Positions 30,275-39,173 of a stretch of DNA of 64,000 bases are shown piece after piece. Where the stretch lies: contig NC_088960.1 in NCBI RefSeq assembly GCF_010111755.1, forward strand, positions 868,001 to 932,000, written 5' to 3'. The position numbers were made by a program, and so were the translations under genes. The notes beneath the pieces are model-generated. The model made no database searches. It was given only the letters and a program-made list of their open reading frames with translations, and was not told the origin of the DNA. Each line of letters starts with the position of its first letter. The stretch's first letter is position 1. The stretch comes from Nakaseomyces glabratus (Eukaryota; Ascomycota; Saccharomycetes; Saccharomycetales; Saccharomycetaceae).

Positions 30275-32404
30275 ATGTCTGAACAGTTGCCGGTGGATAA
30301 TGAGGGCTGCCAGCCCGCGAACAGTGGGTATAACGTCGAGGCACCTACGTCGAGGCAGGTGCTGCGTGTTGCGTTGAACTTGAAGTACCTTGTGGACAAG
30401 GTAGTGCCCGTTACGTATGGGTGTGATGAGATTGAGAGTGACCACTCGAGTGTGGTTACGCCTGCCGTGGTGCAGCTGGCGCTGGAGGCCTGTGGCGGTG
30501 ATCCCGAGGACAAGAAGAACCGGGACAAGTACAGGGCCGTGGTGGTGTTTGCGCTGTTGAAAGTGTACGGGTGGTACAGCCAGTTGGCTGCCACGGAGCT
30601 GCACAACGCTGAGCTGTATGAGTCCCGCGGTGTGGCTGCCCAGCAGCTGTGCAAGATAATTATCGACCAGGAGGAGATGAACGACTTGCACTTCATGTTT
30701 ATGCAGATGCTGCTGAGACGGTACACCATCAATGAGAACGACGAGGACTCGGAGCCCGCCAACGCCATAGAGCTTGCGTCCGACATGCACTGCACCATCG
30801 TCATTGGCTCGGGCGGGTTCCAAAGGTGCTTGACGTGGCTGTGGCGCGGGTGGATCATACAGAACAGAAGAGACCCGACTACGTTCATCAGAGACGAGAC
30901 CGTGTCCTCCCCGTACTTCATAGACCACTTCAACCCGGACAGAATCAAGACGCCCAAGTACCAGAACCTGCTGAACATCTTCTTCTCGATCCTGTTCCTG
31001 GTGCTATACACAGTGGTGGTGAACGGCAAGAACTCCGTCACGGTGTCCCCAATTGACCTGCCAGAGCTCGTTTTTTACTTGTTCACACTGGGCAATATCC
31101 TCGAGGAAATGACGAAGATGTACTACATCGGCGCGGCATACTTCTCCTTCTGGAGCAGCTTCAACCTCACCATGTACTCAATCATATCAGTCTCCTTCGT
31201 TTTGAGAATATTGTCCGTCGCGCCATTGAAGCTGCACAACCCGTCGGAGTACTGGGACAAGATATCCTACAGGATACTGTCCTGTGCCGCGCCATTCGTG
31301 TGGTCCAGAATGCTGCTGTACTTGGAGTCCGAGCCCTTCGTGGGCGTGATGTTAGTGGTCCTGAAACACATGATGAAGGAGTCGGCTGTGTTCTTCGTGC
31401 TGCTCGTGCTGATAATGGTAGGCTTTTGCCAAGGGTTCCTGGGTTTGGACTCGGCAGACGGTCACCGTGAAATCACAGGAACCATCATGGAAAACTTGAC
31501 AATCGCAGTCCTGGGCCTCGGTAGTTTTGATAAGTTCAAGAGGTTCGCACCACCTTACGCAGAAATTCTTTACTACAGTTACTACTTCATCGTCTCTGTG
31601 ATACTGTTGAACATCCTGATTGCACTCTACGCCAACGCTTACCAGCGTGTTGTCGACAACGCTGCTGACGAATACATGGCGCTTATGGTGCAAAAGACCT
31701 TGCGGTTCATTCGAGCCCCCGATGAGGATGTCTTCGTCGCTCCGCTGAACCTTATTGAGCTGTTGTTTTCGCCGGTATTCGCATTTCTGTCAAAGGCAAA
31801 GAAAAGTCAGTTGTCTTATTATGTCATGATGGTTATATATAGTCCAACGTTGGTACTGGTGGCTTTGTCCGAGGTCAGAACTTCGAAAAGAATCAAGTAC
31901 AACAGGTTGAAGAATCTACCGGATGACGCTAATGAAGTTGATACTGCATGGGACCTAACAGATGGATATGTAGATGAAGAAGATACGCTATTCACAAGAA
32001 GCCACACTTCTGGAATCAGAGCAACGAATAAGAAGAATAAATTCTCTTTGCAGGTTCAAAGAGAGGCAGAGGCTAAGGATCCAAAGTTCTCTGTGCCTCG
32101 AGAATGGTACTCAAAAGTTAAGCACATCTGCCACAAGCATGAACAGGAAAAATGCGCCTCTGATGACGGCTCGAATGACTTATCAGAGAAAGTATCCGAA
32201 CTGCTAGTGAAATTGAGTAAAGTTGGTTTGTCTGTCAATTCTTCTGGAAGTTCAACTCTTCCTGATGAAGTATTCAAGGAATTCAAAACTGATGTGGAGA
32301 AATTGGGCAACATGGTACAAGAGCTAAATGACTTGAAAAGAGAGCTTAAAGATATTTCTGATATGAAATCTTTACTCAAGGAGATTGTAAATCAGAAAAA
32401 GTAA
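30275..32404 (+). CDS. YVC1: Vacuolar TRP-family cation channel
   Basis: From the ATG at 30275 the protein has 709 residues (S. cerevisiae Yvc1, 675). The N-terminal cytosolic region includes the conserved RQVLRVALNLKYLVDKVVP and GFQRCLTWLWRGW segments. It is followed by six membrane helices with the pore between the last two, and a coiled tail. The channel releases calcium from the vacuole on hyperosmotic shock. The acidic cluster after the last helix is DEED (residues 567-570) in a GYVDEEDTLF context, where S. cerevisiae is remembered to have DDDD. Codon use is GC-rich in the first two thirds and shifts to AT-rich after about 31,700. The start is chosen over the upstream ATG at 30191 because homologs begin near here. 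Confidence 0.94.
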   Translation: MSEQLPVDNEGCQPANSGYNVEAPTSRQVLRVALNLKYLVDKVVPVTYGCDEIESDHSSVVTPAVVQLALEACGGDPEDKKNRDKYRAVVVFALLKVYGWYSQLAATELHNAELYESRGVAAQQLCKIIIDQEEMNDLHFMFMQMLLRRYTINENDEDSEPANAIELASDMHCTIVIGSGGFQRCLTWLWRGWIIQNRRDPTTFIRDETVSSPYFIDHFNPDRIKTPKYQNLLNIFFSILFLVLYTVVVNGKNSVTVSPIDLPELVFYLFTLGNILEEMTKMYYIGAAYFSFWSSFNLTMYSIISVSFVLRILSVAPLKLHNPSEYWDKISYRILSCAAPFVWSRMLLYLESEPFVGVMLVVLKHMMKESAVFFVLLVLIMVGFCQGFLGLDSADGHREITGTIMENLTIAVLGLGSFDKFKRFAPPYAEILYYSYYFIVSVILLNILIALYANAYQRVVDNAADEYMALMVQKTLRFIRAPDEDVFVAPLNLIELLFSPVFAFLSKAKKSQLSYYVMMVIYSPTLVLVALSEVRTSKRIKYNRLKNLPDDANEVDTAWDLTDGYVDEEDTLFTRSHTSGIRATNKKNKFSLQVQREAEAKDPKFSVPREWYSKVKHICHKHEQEKCASDDGSNDLSEKVSELLVKLSKVGLSVNSSGSSTLPDEVFKEFKTDVEKLGNMVQELNDLKRELKDISDMKSLLKEIVNQKK

Positions 32405-32762
32405 ATAGTTATATAAATATATTCATCTAAATACGTCCGCCTGTATCTTGTTTAAGAATATAAATTAGGCGTTGAAATAATCACAAACTCAACTAATTGA
32501 TTAGTATATTAAAAGTCATAGATATTGTACACAGTAGCAACAAATGTGTTTTGGGAAGCCTACCTTTTGAGAAATGAATAAAGACGATCAGGTAAACTAG
32601 TGAACTTTTGGAGGCAATGAATAATTAGAATTAGAAAATACTGGATATTGCATTCAAGGGTTACTAAGTTCTCTTTGTTTAACTTTTTATATAAATGCTT
32701 AGATTTGTGGGTATATCACAGATCTAATAATGAAATGCATGAACTAAAGATTATCTCCTTTT
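32405..32762. other. Convergent YVC1-VPS21 spacer
   Basis: A 358-bp AT-rich region between two gene ends. It presumably holds two terminators; nothing else is recognised. Confidence 0.5.
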
Positions 32763-33389
32763 CTAGCAACTACAGCTTGAGTTAGCAGCAGGATTATTTA
32801 CCACTGATGTTAGGTCTACTCTTTGATTCTCATTAGCATTATTTGGAACATTTGCTTGGTTTGCGGTTTTTAAGGGTACTTTCTCACCAATGGCCAGGAA
32901 TACATCTGTGATATTTTCTCCCGATTTGGCACTAGTCTCGAAGAATAATAAGTTTTCTTCCTCTGCAAGCTTTTCGGCCTCTTCACGAGATACACTTCTC
33001 TCGGTACCATTCTCTAGAACATCAATTTTGTTCCCCACTAGTGCTATAATTATATCTTTGCTAGCTTGTTCTTGTAACTCTTTCACCCAGTGACGTGCTT
33101 TTATGAATGATTGTGGCTTAGTCACGTCATATACAACAAGTGCCGCCTGTGCGTTTCTATAGTACATTGGTGCCAGAGATGCAAATCTTTCCTGGCCCGC
33201 CGTGTCCCATATCTCAAACTTTACTGTATGTTCATTGATAGTAACTCGTTGGGTCAAGAATGCGGCACCGATAGTAGGCTCTTTATTCTCTGAAAAGTCA
33301 TTGGATACAAACCTCAATACGATAGAGGATTTCCCAACTGCTGCTTCACCCAATAGTACCAGCTTCAGAGATGTGATATTGTTGTTCAT
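32763..33389 (-). CDS. VPS21: Rab5-type GTPase of the endosome
   Basis: A 208-residue Rab GTPase (S. cerevisiae Vps21, 210). The G motifs are intact: P-loop GEAAVGKSS (residues 14-22), WDTAGQE (61-67), GNKID (near 118) and ETSAKS. The effector region has the Rab5-like EPTIGAAF sequence and the C-terminus is CSC, a double-geranylgeranylation signal. It directs transport from Golgi and plasma membrane to the early/late endosome. Ypt53, the duplicate in S. cerevisiae, and Ypt52 are alternatives, but order between YVC1 and PTC5 supports VPS21. Confidence 0.95.
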   Translation of the reverse strand: MNNNITSLKLVLLGEAAVGKSSIVLRFVSNDFSENKEPTIGAAFLTQRVTINEHTVKFEIWDTAGQERFASLAPMYYRNAQAALVVYDVTKPQSFIKARHWVKELQEQASKDIIIALVGNKIDVLENGTERSVSREEAEKLAEEENLLFFETSAKSGENITDVFLAIGEKVPLKTANQANVPNNANENQRVDLTSVVNNPAANSSCSC

Positions 33390-33852
33390 ACTTGCTGTCT
33401 ATGTTGAACTTCGATTGATGTTGATACACTATAAACTTCCGTTTCGTTTCTTTTTTTATCCGTTGTTACTCTGTCGCGCCAGATAAACTCCAATAACAGT
33501 TCCTAAACCAGATTTAGTTTTATTTCCTAAGCTTAATAACAGGAGCTTAGATTTGTGTGTCGATTTTTTTCTTTGCTACTGGAATATGCAAGTCCTGTGC
33601 GATGGCAAATGGGTATTATCCTTTTATTTGCCCTTTATTGAATAACTGAAATCCCTTTAATAAGCCCTTTGACGTGAAGTATGATGTCAATGCGTAACCT
33701 TGATGATGATTCAGTTGGTGTCATGGTATTAATATAGTTCGTATATGCAACTGCAAGAAGGATTCATTAAATCATTACTTTATATACAGATGATAGTTGG
33801 TATAAATATCATAGATAGAAGTGTATTACTTGCGAGGGCAGCCATATGTTTC
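33390..33852. other. VPS21 promoter and PTC5 3' region
   Basis: A 463-bp AT-rich spacer without recognisable genes or strong motifs. Confidence 0.5.
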
Positions 33853-35526
33853 TTACAACTTTGATTGCACAGGGGTGGTGGCATCAAGGTTGGGAAGTAT
33901 TGTCTGGGTATCGGGAACCACGCTGCTATTGTTTTCGCCAAAGAATGCCACGGTCACAGTAAGGTCATCCCTATACTTTCTGCTCATAGGAGCTGGGATG
34001 CTCACAAGTGTTGAAACGTACTCGTTTTGTCCACCTGCGCTTAGTGCGTTTCTGATCAGATGAGTAGCTACATTTGCGTCCTCTAAGAAGTATGACATGT
34101 TTTCCAAGGATTGATCCTTACGGTATCTGAACGCGGGTCTCTGAGATTCGCTGTCCGTGCTTAGATCCTTGACTTTAGGTAGCTGTTTCTTAAATGACAG
34201 GCTCTTCACTTTAGTGTCATCAGAATGTTTCTCCATCCACTTCACCACAAGTGCAGCTATCTCTGTGTTACTCAAAAGTTCGAACAGCCCATCTGAAGCC
34301 AGAACCATGAATTTTGTGTTGTCGTTGACCTTTGCAGTGGTGACAACAGGTTTTGCTGTCACATAAGGAGGCGTCTTAAAATCTCTAGGTTCTTTTCTGA
34401 AGTACAGCTTCAAGTGATCAGGTAAGTCCGATAGTTTCTTCCCATCTATCTCTTTTACTTTATATCTGTAATCCCCAAAGGCCCTGGAGGGTTGTAAGGA
34501 CCCGAGGACTCTGCCGTTGCGTACCACATTGTCCTCACCTGGGTGTTCGCTTCTTATCCGTTGCACTTCCTCTAAGTTGTCACCAGTCTGGTCAGTAGAT
34601 AATGACTTAACATACCATTCGCCGTTAGAATCCAGTCCACCGATTAGGGCACGAGAATCACCTGTCACTGCCACTTTCACCGTGGATTCGTAGGAGTTAT
34701 AGACTGCTAGTAACGCACATGAACCAGAGATGGCTGGCAATGCAGCCAGCATGTTGTCATTAGTAGGTTCTTTCAGTAGTTTTCCCAGGGAGTGGTACAC
34801 TATATCATTGTCTAGTTGTACAAACCCCTTTTCAAGGGCTACATCAAAATTCATGTTATGTGTATAGTCTGACGTTAGTGCTTTATTGTGCTGCTGGTAT
34901 ACGTCGGCGATCTGGTGAGCCACGTATGGCACCAGGTCTGTAGAAAGCTTGGCTGAGGTGAACGCACCGCTGTGGCCGTCGAATATCCCAAAAAAGTACA
35001 GATCGTTGTCGAACGCTTCATCTTCGCGGTCCTTCAGGGGCTTGCTGCCATCAGGGCTAGGGAAAGTAATTAACTTCTCTACGTGATTGTCCTCAATGGG
35101 GTTGTTGGAAGGCAATTGCGCGACATCGTACCGAACAAGCCCTTTGTTCCTCTTCACAAAGAAACTTTGCTCCCTGGCCCGCAACCGTCTATCCACTTCC
35201 TCCTGGGACAAGATCTTGAAATCTGCGTTGCTGTTCTGAGAACCACCACTGGAGCTTATCAGCTTCCCGCCATCGTTGTGTATCGTGGAGTACTCCTTGA
35301 ACGCCTTGAATACTTCCAGCGGGTTCCGCTTCTCTGAGAAATATGAGTACGTCAAGTACATGAGCCCGCCACTAACCAGCGCCAAGTTCAGCTCCCGCAA
35401 CAGCAGCGTAGAGCTGCCCAGCCGCGCCATGGGCCTCATGTGCAGCCCTCTGCTCCCAACTCTCAGGGCACCCTTAGCAAGCTTGCTGCTCTTCTTCAAA
35501 TTAACTATCCTGCTCAATGAAGACAT
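33853..35526 (-). CDS. PTC5: Mitochondrial type 2C protein phosphatase
   Basis: From the ATG at 35526 the protein has 557 residues (S. cerevisiae Ptc5, 572); the frame upstream has only a TTG. The N-terminus is basic and Ser/Leu/Arg-rich (SRIVNLKKSSKLAKGALRVG), a mitochondrial presequence, followed by a hydrophobic stretch at about residues 44-62. PP2C metal-binding motifs are present: FDGHSG (182-187), VTGDSRA, and ASDGLFE, with a late RDDLTV. Ptc5 dephosphorylates the pyruvate dehydrogenase E1alpha subunit and so activates the complex. Order between VPS21 and TMA46 matches S. cerevisiae. Confidence 0.95.
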   Translation of the reverse strand: MSSLSRIVNLKKSSKLAKGALRVGSRGLHMRPMARLGSSTLLLRELNLALVSGGLMYLTYSYFSEKRNPLEVFKAFKEYSTIHNDGGKLISSSGGSQNSNADFKILSQEEVDRRLRAREQSFFVKRNKGLVRYDVAQLPSNNPIEDNHVEKLITFPSPDGSKPLKDREDEAFDNDLYFFGIFDGHSGAFTSAKLSTDLVPYVAHQIADVYQQHNKALTSDYTHNMNFDVALEKGFVQLDNDIVYHSLGKLLKEPTNDNMLAALPAISGSCALLAVYNSYESTVKVAVTGDSRALIGGLDSNGEWYVKSLSTDQTGDNLEEVQRIRSEHPGEDNVVRNGRVLGSLQPSRAFGDYRYKVKEIDGKKLSDLPDHLKLYFRKEPRDFKTPPYVTAKPVVTTAKVNDNTKFMVLASDGLFELLSNTEIAALVVKWMEKHSDDTKVKSLSFKKQLPKVKDLSTDSESQRPAFRYRKDQSLENMSYFLEDANVATHLIRNALSAGGQNEYVSTLVSIPAPMSRKYRDDLTVTVAFFGENNSSVVPDTQTILPNLDATTPVQSKL

Positions 35527-35851
35527 CCCGCGCTTGTATACCTGTAGCAATACTGGGAATACAGCATGCAGCAGAGGATTATTGAAGTACCATTCCTTGT
35601 TGTACCAGCCAACCCAGGCGATGAGACTATGGAGGAACCCTTTAAAGATAGGGCCATTTCACACGTATCATGTGACTGAAAAATTTTTAGCGAAATTTGG
35701 TTGTGAATTGCGATGAGCAAAGATGGAAGGTATAGTGTTTAGGTTATAAGTCTGTGTGTCAGTGGTGGGGGGGGAGAAGTATTTGAAGTGCGTGGTACTT
35801 ATTTGTGGATGGCGTTTTAGGCTAGGATAGCACACTAGAAGAGATAGAAGG
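35527..35851. other. Divergent PTC5-TMA46 intergenic region
   Basis: A 325-bp divergent promoter region. Besides the RRPE/PAC pair it has a run of eight G near 35768. No ORF or RNA gene. Confidence 0.5.
35677..35717. promoter_or_regulatory. RRPE and PAC motifs in the PTC5-TMA46 promoter
   Basis: TGAAAAATTTTT (35677-35688) is the full ribosomal-RNA-processing element, and GCGATGAG (35710-35717) a perfect PAC motif. They lie 135-175 bp before TMA46. This pair marks ribosome-biogenesis genes in yeasts (Stb3 and Dot6/Tod6 sites). Confidence 0.8.
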
Positions 35852-36871
35852 ATGCCACCTAAGAAGAAGCAGCAGCAGCCTGCTAAGAAGAAGGACAATG
35901 TCGACAAGACGTTTGGTATGAAGAACAAGAACCGTTCCACCAAGGTTCAGCGGTTTATCAAGCAGGTCCAGGCGCAGGCTGATCCTGCGAAGGAGGAGAT
36001 GAAGCGTAAGAAGCTGGAGGAGAAGAAGATGAGGGAGGCTGCTGAGGCGGAGCGGAGGGCGCTATTTGGTAATGTTGCTGATCAGAGGATACGTGCGGGC
36101 GTGGATCCAAAGACCGTTGTTTGTGCGTTGTTCAAGATGGGTAATTGTAATAAAGGTGCCAAGTGTAAGTTCTCGCACGATCTTAACGTCGGCAGGAAAG
36201 TCGAGAAGAAGGACTTGTACCAGGACACCAGAGATGAGAAGGAGAAGGATACAATGGATGACTGGGATGAAGAGAAGCTGAGGAAAGTTATTTTGTCGAA
36301 GCACGGTAACCCTCGTACCACGACTGATAAAGTCTGTAAATACTTTATTGAAGCCGTCGAAAACGGTAAGTACGGTTGGTTCTGGGTGTGTCCGAACGGT
36401 GGTGACAAGTGTATGTATAAGCACTCCCTGCCAGAAGGTTTTGTATTGAAGACCAAGGAACAGAGAAGACTGGAGAGAGAAGCGCTGGAGAACCAACCAA
36501 AGATTACATTGGAAGAGTTTATTGAAACCGAAAGAGAACGCCTGGATAAGTCTAAATTGACTCCAATCACAATGCAGAATTTTGCCGAATGGAAGAAGAA
36601 GCACGTTATAGAGAGACTGAACGCCATGAAGGAAGAGAACAGTAAGAAGAAACCCTCTGGTCGTGAAGTAGTCCAAAAGCTTCTTGCAGACAACAAATCC
36701 TTCGACGACTCCTCTGTTGCGGAAACCGCCGGTACAGAAGGCACAGCATGGGATCTTACTGAATTCACAGAGGCTCTCAGAAAAGCTGACCATGCAGATG
36801 ATGCCAACATTAAGGATTACGGTGATGGTAGCAACCCAACTTTTGAGATAACCAAAAAAATTGAAGCATAG
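35852..36871 (+). CDS. TMA46: Ribosome-associated CCCH zinc-finger protein
   Basis: A 339-residue protein (S. cerevisiae Tma46, 345). It opens with a lysine-rich segment ([13 protein letters not shown]). A first CCCH finger follows: Cys91, Cys99, Cys105, His109 with C-x7-C-x5-C-x3-H spacing. A second, longer finger has C-x17-C-x6-C-x3-H spacing from about residue 166. The C-terminal half holds the DFRP-type helical region that binds the translation GTPase Rbg1. Tma46 copurifies with ribosomes. The promoter has RRPE and PAC motifs. It is the last gene of the YOR084-091-type block. Confidence 0.94.
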   Translation: MPPKKKQQQPAKKKDNVDKTFGMKNKNRSTKVQRFIKQVQAQADPAKEEMKRKKLEEKKMREAAEAERRALFGNVADQRIRAGVDPKTVVCALFKMGNCNKGAKCKFSHDLNVGRKVEKKDLYQDTRDEKEKDTMDDWDEEKLRKVILSKHGNPRTTTDKVCKYFIEAVENGKYGWFWVCPNGGDKCMYKHSLPEGFVLKTKEQRRLEREALENQPKITLEEFIETERERLDKSKLTPITMQNFAEWKKKHVIERLNAMKEENSKKKPSGREVVQKLLADNKSFDDSSVAETAGTEGTAWDLTEFTEALRKADHADDANIKDYGDGSNPTFEITKKIEA

Positions 36872-37527
36872 GTAAACAATAGGTTTGCCAATTTCTATTT
36901 GATGAATTTTCAGTTAGCAAAAGAGTTTGCCCATCAGATGAAGGGAACTAATGAAGGAACTGGAGTGAGTACCCGGTGCTCCTCTAGCATAATGGCATGG
37001 GTGTCTGAAAACACACCGTTGTCCATTCTACGCATTATGACATTGTGCCAATAAATGGGATAGTTGTCCATGACTATCAATTAATTGTCGTCATCTCTAT
37101 ATATTTGGGTGCTATTTCTCAATAGAAGAAAAACAACCATAGAACATAGAGCATTGCATTATTTTGTTTAAATATTTAACAACTATAATAATTTAAAAAA
37201 GAAATAAAAACTTAATAATATACTACATCCGGATTAGTAACTTGACCTGCATAGAAGCGTCGATGAACCTACATAGTTTCGATGAGTAATGCGTTTCGGT
37301 ATAGTCATCATAGAAAACGGAGTTTCGAGCAGCTCAATGCGCGATCCTGTGGAATAAGCAGTTGGTCTAATTATAGATGTCATCGAGCAAACAATACATT
37401 GCAAATCAGCTACGGGGAACATCGATGATAGAGACCGATTCATTGGTAATTTGTGGATTTGATAAATGTGTATCCCGTGGTTATTACAAGTTGAACGGTA
37501 GGCAACGGTAACAGGTGCGTGGAAAGG
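36872..37527. other. TMA46-FUN26 spacer with hairpin-forming sequence
   Basis: This 656-bp spacer is the junction between YOR- and YAL-type blocks. At 36988-37039 an outer 7-bp stem (CATAATG with CATTATG) encloses an inner stem (GGTGT at 37000-37004 with ACACC at 37013-37017). A 100-codon frame on the minus strand (37234-37536) overlaps the FUN26 start and is not like any protein I know. No tRNA is seen. Confidence 0.5.
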
Positions 37528-38769
37528 ATGAATCATGATGCTATTGATTCATTGGAAAATGTTGGTCTTTGGAAGAAGCTAAGTAACCTCGAGTACTTCA
37601 CCTTCTGCATGATAGGTATAGGCCTGTTGTGGCCTTGGAATTGTGTGTTGAGTGCAGTGCTCTATTTCAAACACAGTTTCTTTCAGGATGTGACGAATTG
37701 GGCGAAAGTGTTTGCCAGTTCAATGATGGCGGTCTCGACCATTACGTCGCTTGTGTTTAACGTATGGTTGGCAAACAGACAGAGGAACTATACGCAGAGA
37801 GTTGTTCGTGGGCTAGTATGGCAAGTGATGGCGTTTGTTGTCTTGGCTATAATATGCATGGTCCACAATATGCTGCCGATGTGGTTTTCCTTTCTATTCA
37901 TCATGGTTGTGATTCTTTTCAGTTCGGTTGCCACTGCACTGACTCAAAATGGTATCCTTGCCATTGCCAATGTCTTTGGATCAGAATACAGTCAGGCAGT
38001 GATGCTGGGCCAAGCTGTCGCCGGGGTTCTGCCGTCTGTGGTACTGTTTGGCATCTCCTATATAGGTGACTCCACGGCTGCGGAGACTGGGGAACAAAGT
38101 CAAGCTGGAATCATCGTATATATCATCACTACTGCAATTGTTTGTGGTATTAGCACCACATTGTTCAAGTTTACGGGTATTGGAGGGCAGTTCATGGCGA
38201 TTATGAGAGAAGAGTCCATAGATGTTGATGACAACGACGAACAAATTCCATTCCGCGTACTATTTGACAAGTTGAGACTATTAGTTTTATCCATCTTGTT
38301 GACATTTGTGATAACATTAATCTTCCCTGTATTTGCATCTACGGTGCGATCCACGGGACTCGGTATGAAAGATGAGCATTACATGCCATTGATCTTCACA
38401 CTGTGGAACCTCGGTGACCTCTACGGAAGAGTGCTTGCCGACTTACCCTATTTCCAAAGTCCCTCTTTCACACCGTTAAAGACTTTTATTTATGCATTGT
38501 TAAGGTTCTTACACATCCCATTTTTTTTCTACTTCTCATCAAGAAATGACGGGCACTCTGTGGCGCTGGACATCGGCTACATGCTCTTGCAGTTTGTCTT
38601 CGGCTTGACCAACGGCCACGTCATCTCCCTGAGCTTCATGAAAGTTCCCCAGGTGCTGGACAATGACCTCGAGAAAGAAGCTGCCGGTGGCTTCACAAAC
38701 ATATTCGTATCAGTAGGTCTAGCACTTGGAAGCCTGGTCAGTTACATATTCGTCTTCCTGATAAATTAG
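37528..38769 (+). CDS. FUN26: Equilibrative nucleoside transporter of the vacuole
   Basis: From the ATG at 37528 the protein has 413 residues; the frame upstream has only a GTG. It has about eleven hydrophobic segments and conserved ENT-family stretches: GIGLLWPWNCVLSA near the start, ALTQNGILAIANVFG, SEYSQAVMLGQAVAGVLPS, FTLWNLGDLYGR and the final KEAAGGFTNIFVSVGLALGS. Fun26 exports nucleosides and nicotinamide riboside from the vacuole. S. cerevisiae Fun26 has 517 residues; here most of the acidic N-terminal extension and much of the central cytosolic loop are missing. The core fold is complete. Its partner PMT2 follows, as in S. cerevisiae. Confidence 0.93.
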   Translation: MNHDAIDSLENVGLWKKLSNLEYFTFCMIGIGLLWPWNCVLSAVLYFKHSFFQDVTNWAKVFASSMMAVSTITSLVFNVWLANRQRNYTQRVVRGLVWQVMAFVVLAIICMVHNMLPMWFSFLFIMVVILFSSVATALTQNGILAIANVFGSEYSQAVMLGQAVAGVLPSVVLFGISYIGDSTAAETGEQSQAGIIVYIITTAIVCGISTTLFKFTGIGGQFMAIMREESIDVDDNDEQIPFRVLFDKLRLLVLSILLTFVITLIFPVFASTVRSTGLGMKDEHYMPLIFTLWNLGDLYGRVLADLPYFQSPSFTPLKTFIYALLRFLHIPFFFYFSSRNDGHSVALDIGYMLLQFVFGLTNGHVISLSFMKVPQVLDNDLEKEAAGGFTNIFVSVGLALGSLVSYIFVFLIN

Positions 38770-39173
38770 GGCATCGGGAAGAAGACCCCCCCCTCTGTAG
38801 TCATTAGTCATATTGTCCCAAGCGTATTCAAGACATTAAAGAAGCACATCACATAGTATTTATAGGTTCTATCTAGCAAAGCTAATAGCTAATGTCTATT
38901 AAGGGCAGGGCTCAGATGCCTTACTACGTTGCGAACGACTGGGCAAGTCCCTCTATGTCAGAAGGGTTCGCCAAAAAAAAAAAAGTCGTCATTGTGAATT
39001 CACCAAGAACTTTTCTCTTCTTTTGGTGGATTGTTGTCTGGACGTTACCCAGGACTTTGGACTTACAACCCATTGGATTGACTTATATTGGTGTTATGTT
39101 GTAGTACTTCGCAACATATATTGAGTGGGAGAAGGGAATCACCGCTCAACGATCGCTTTAATAACAATTGACC
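38770..39173. other. FUN26-PMT2 spacer
   Basis: A 404-bp spacer. It has a run of twelve A near 38972 and short frames without support. The PMT2 promoter must lie here. Confidence 0.5.

Noticed and set aside
37234..37536. 100-codon minus-strand frame overlapping the FUN26 start
   Set aside because: No family resemblance, and it overlaps a well-supported start codon.
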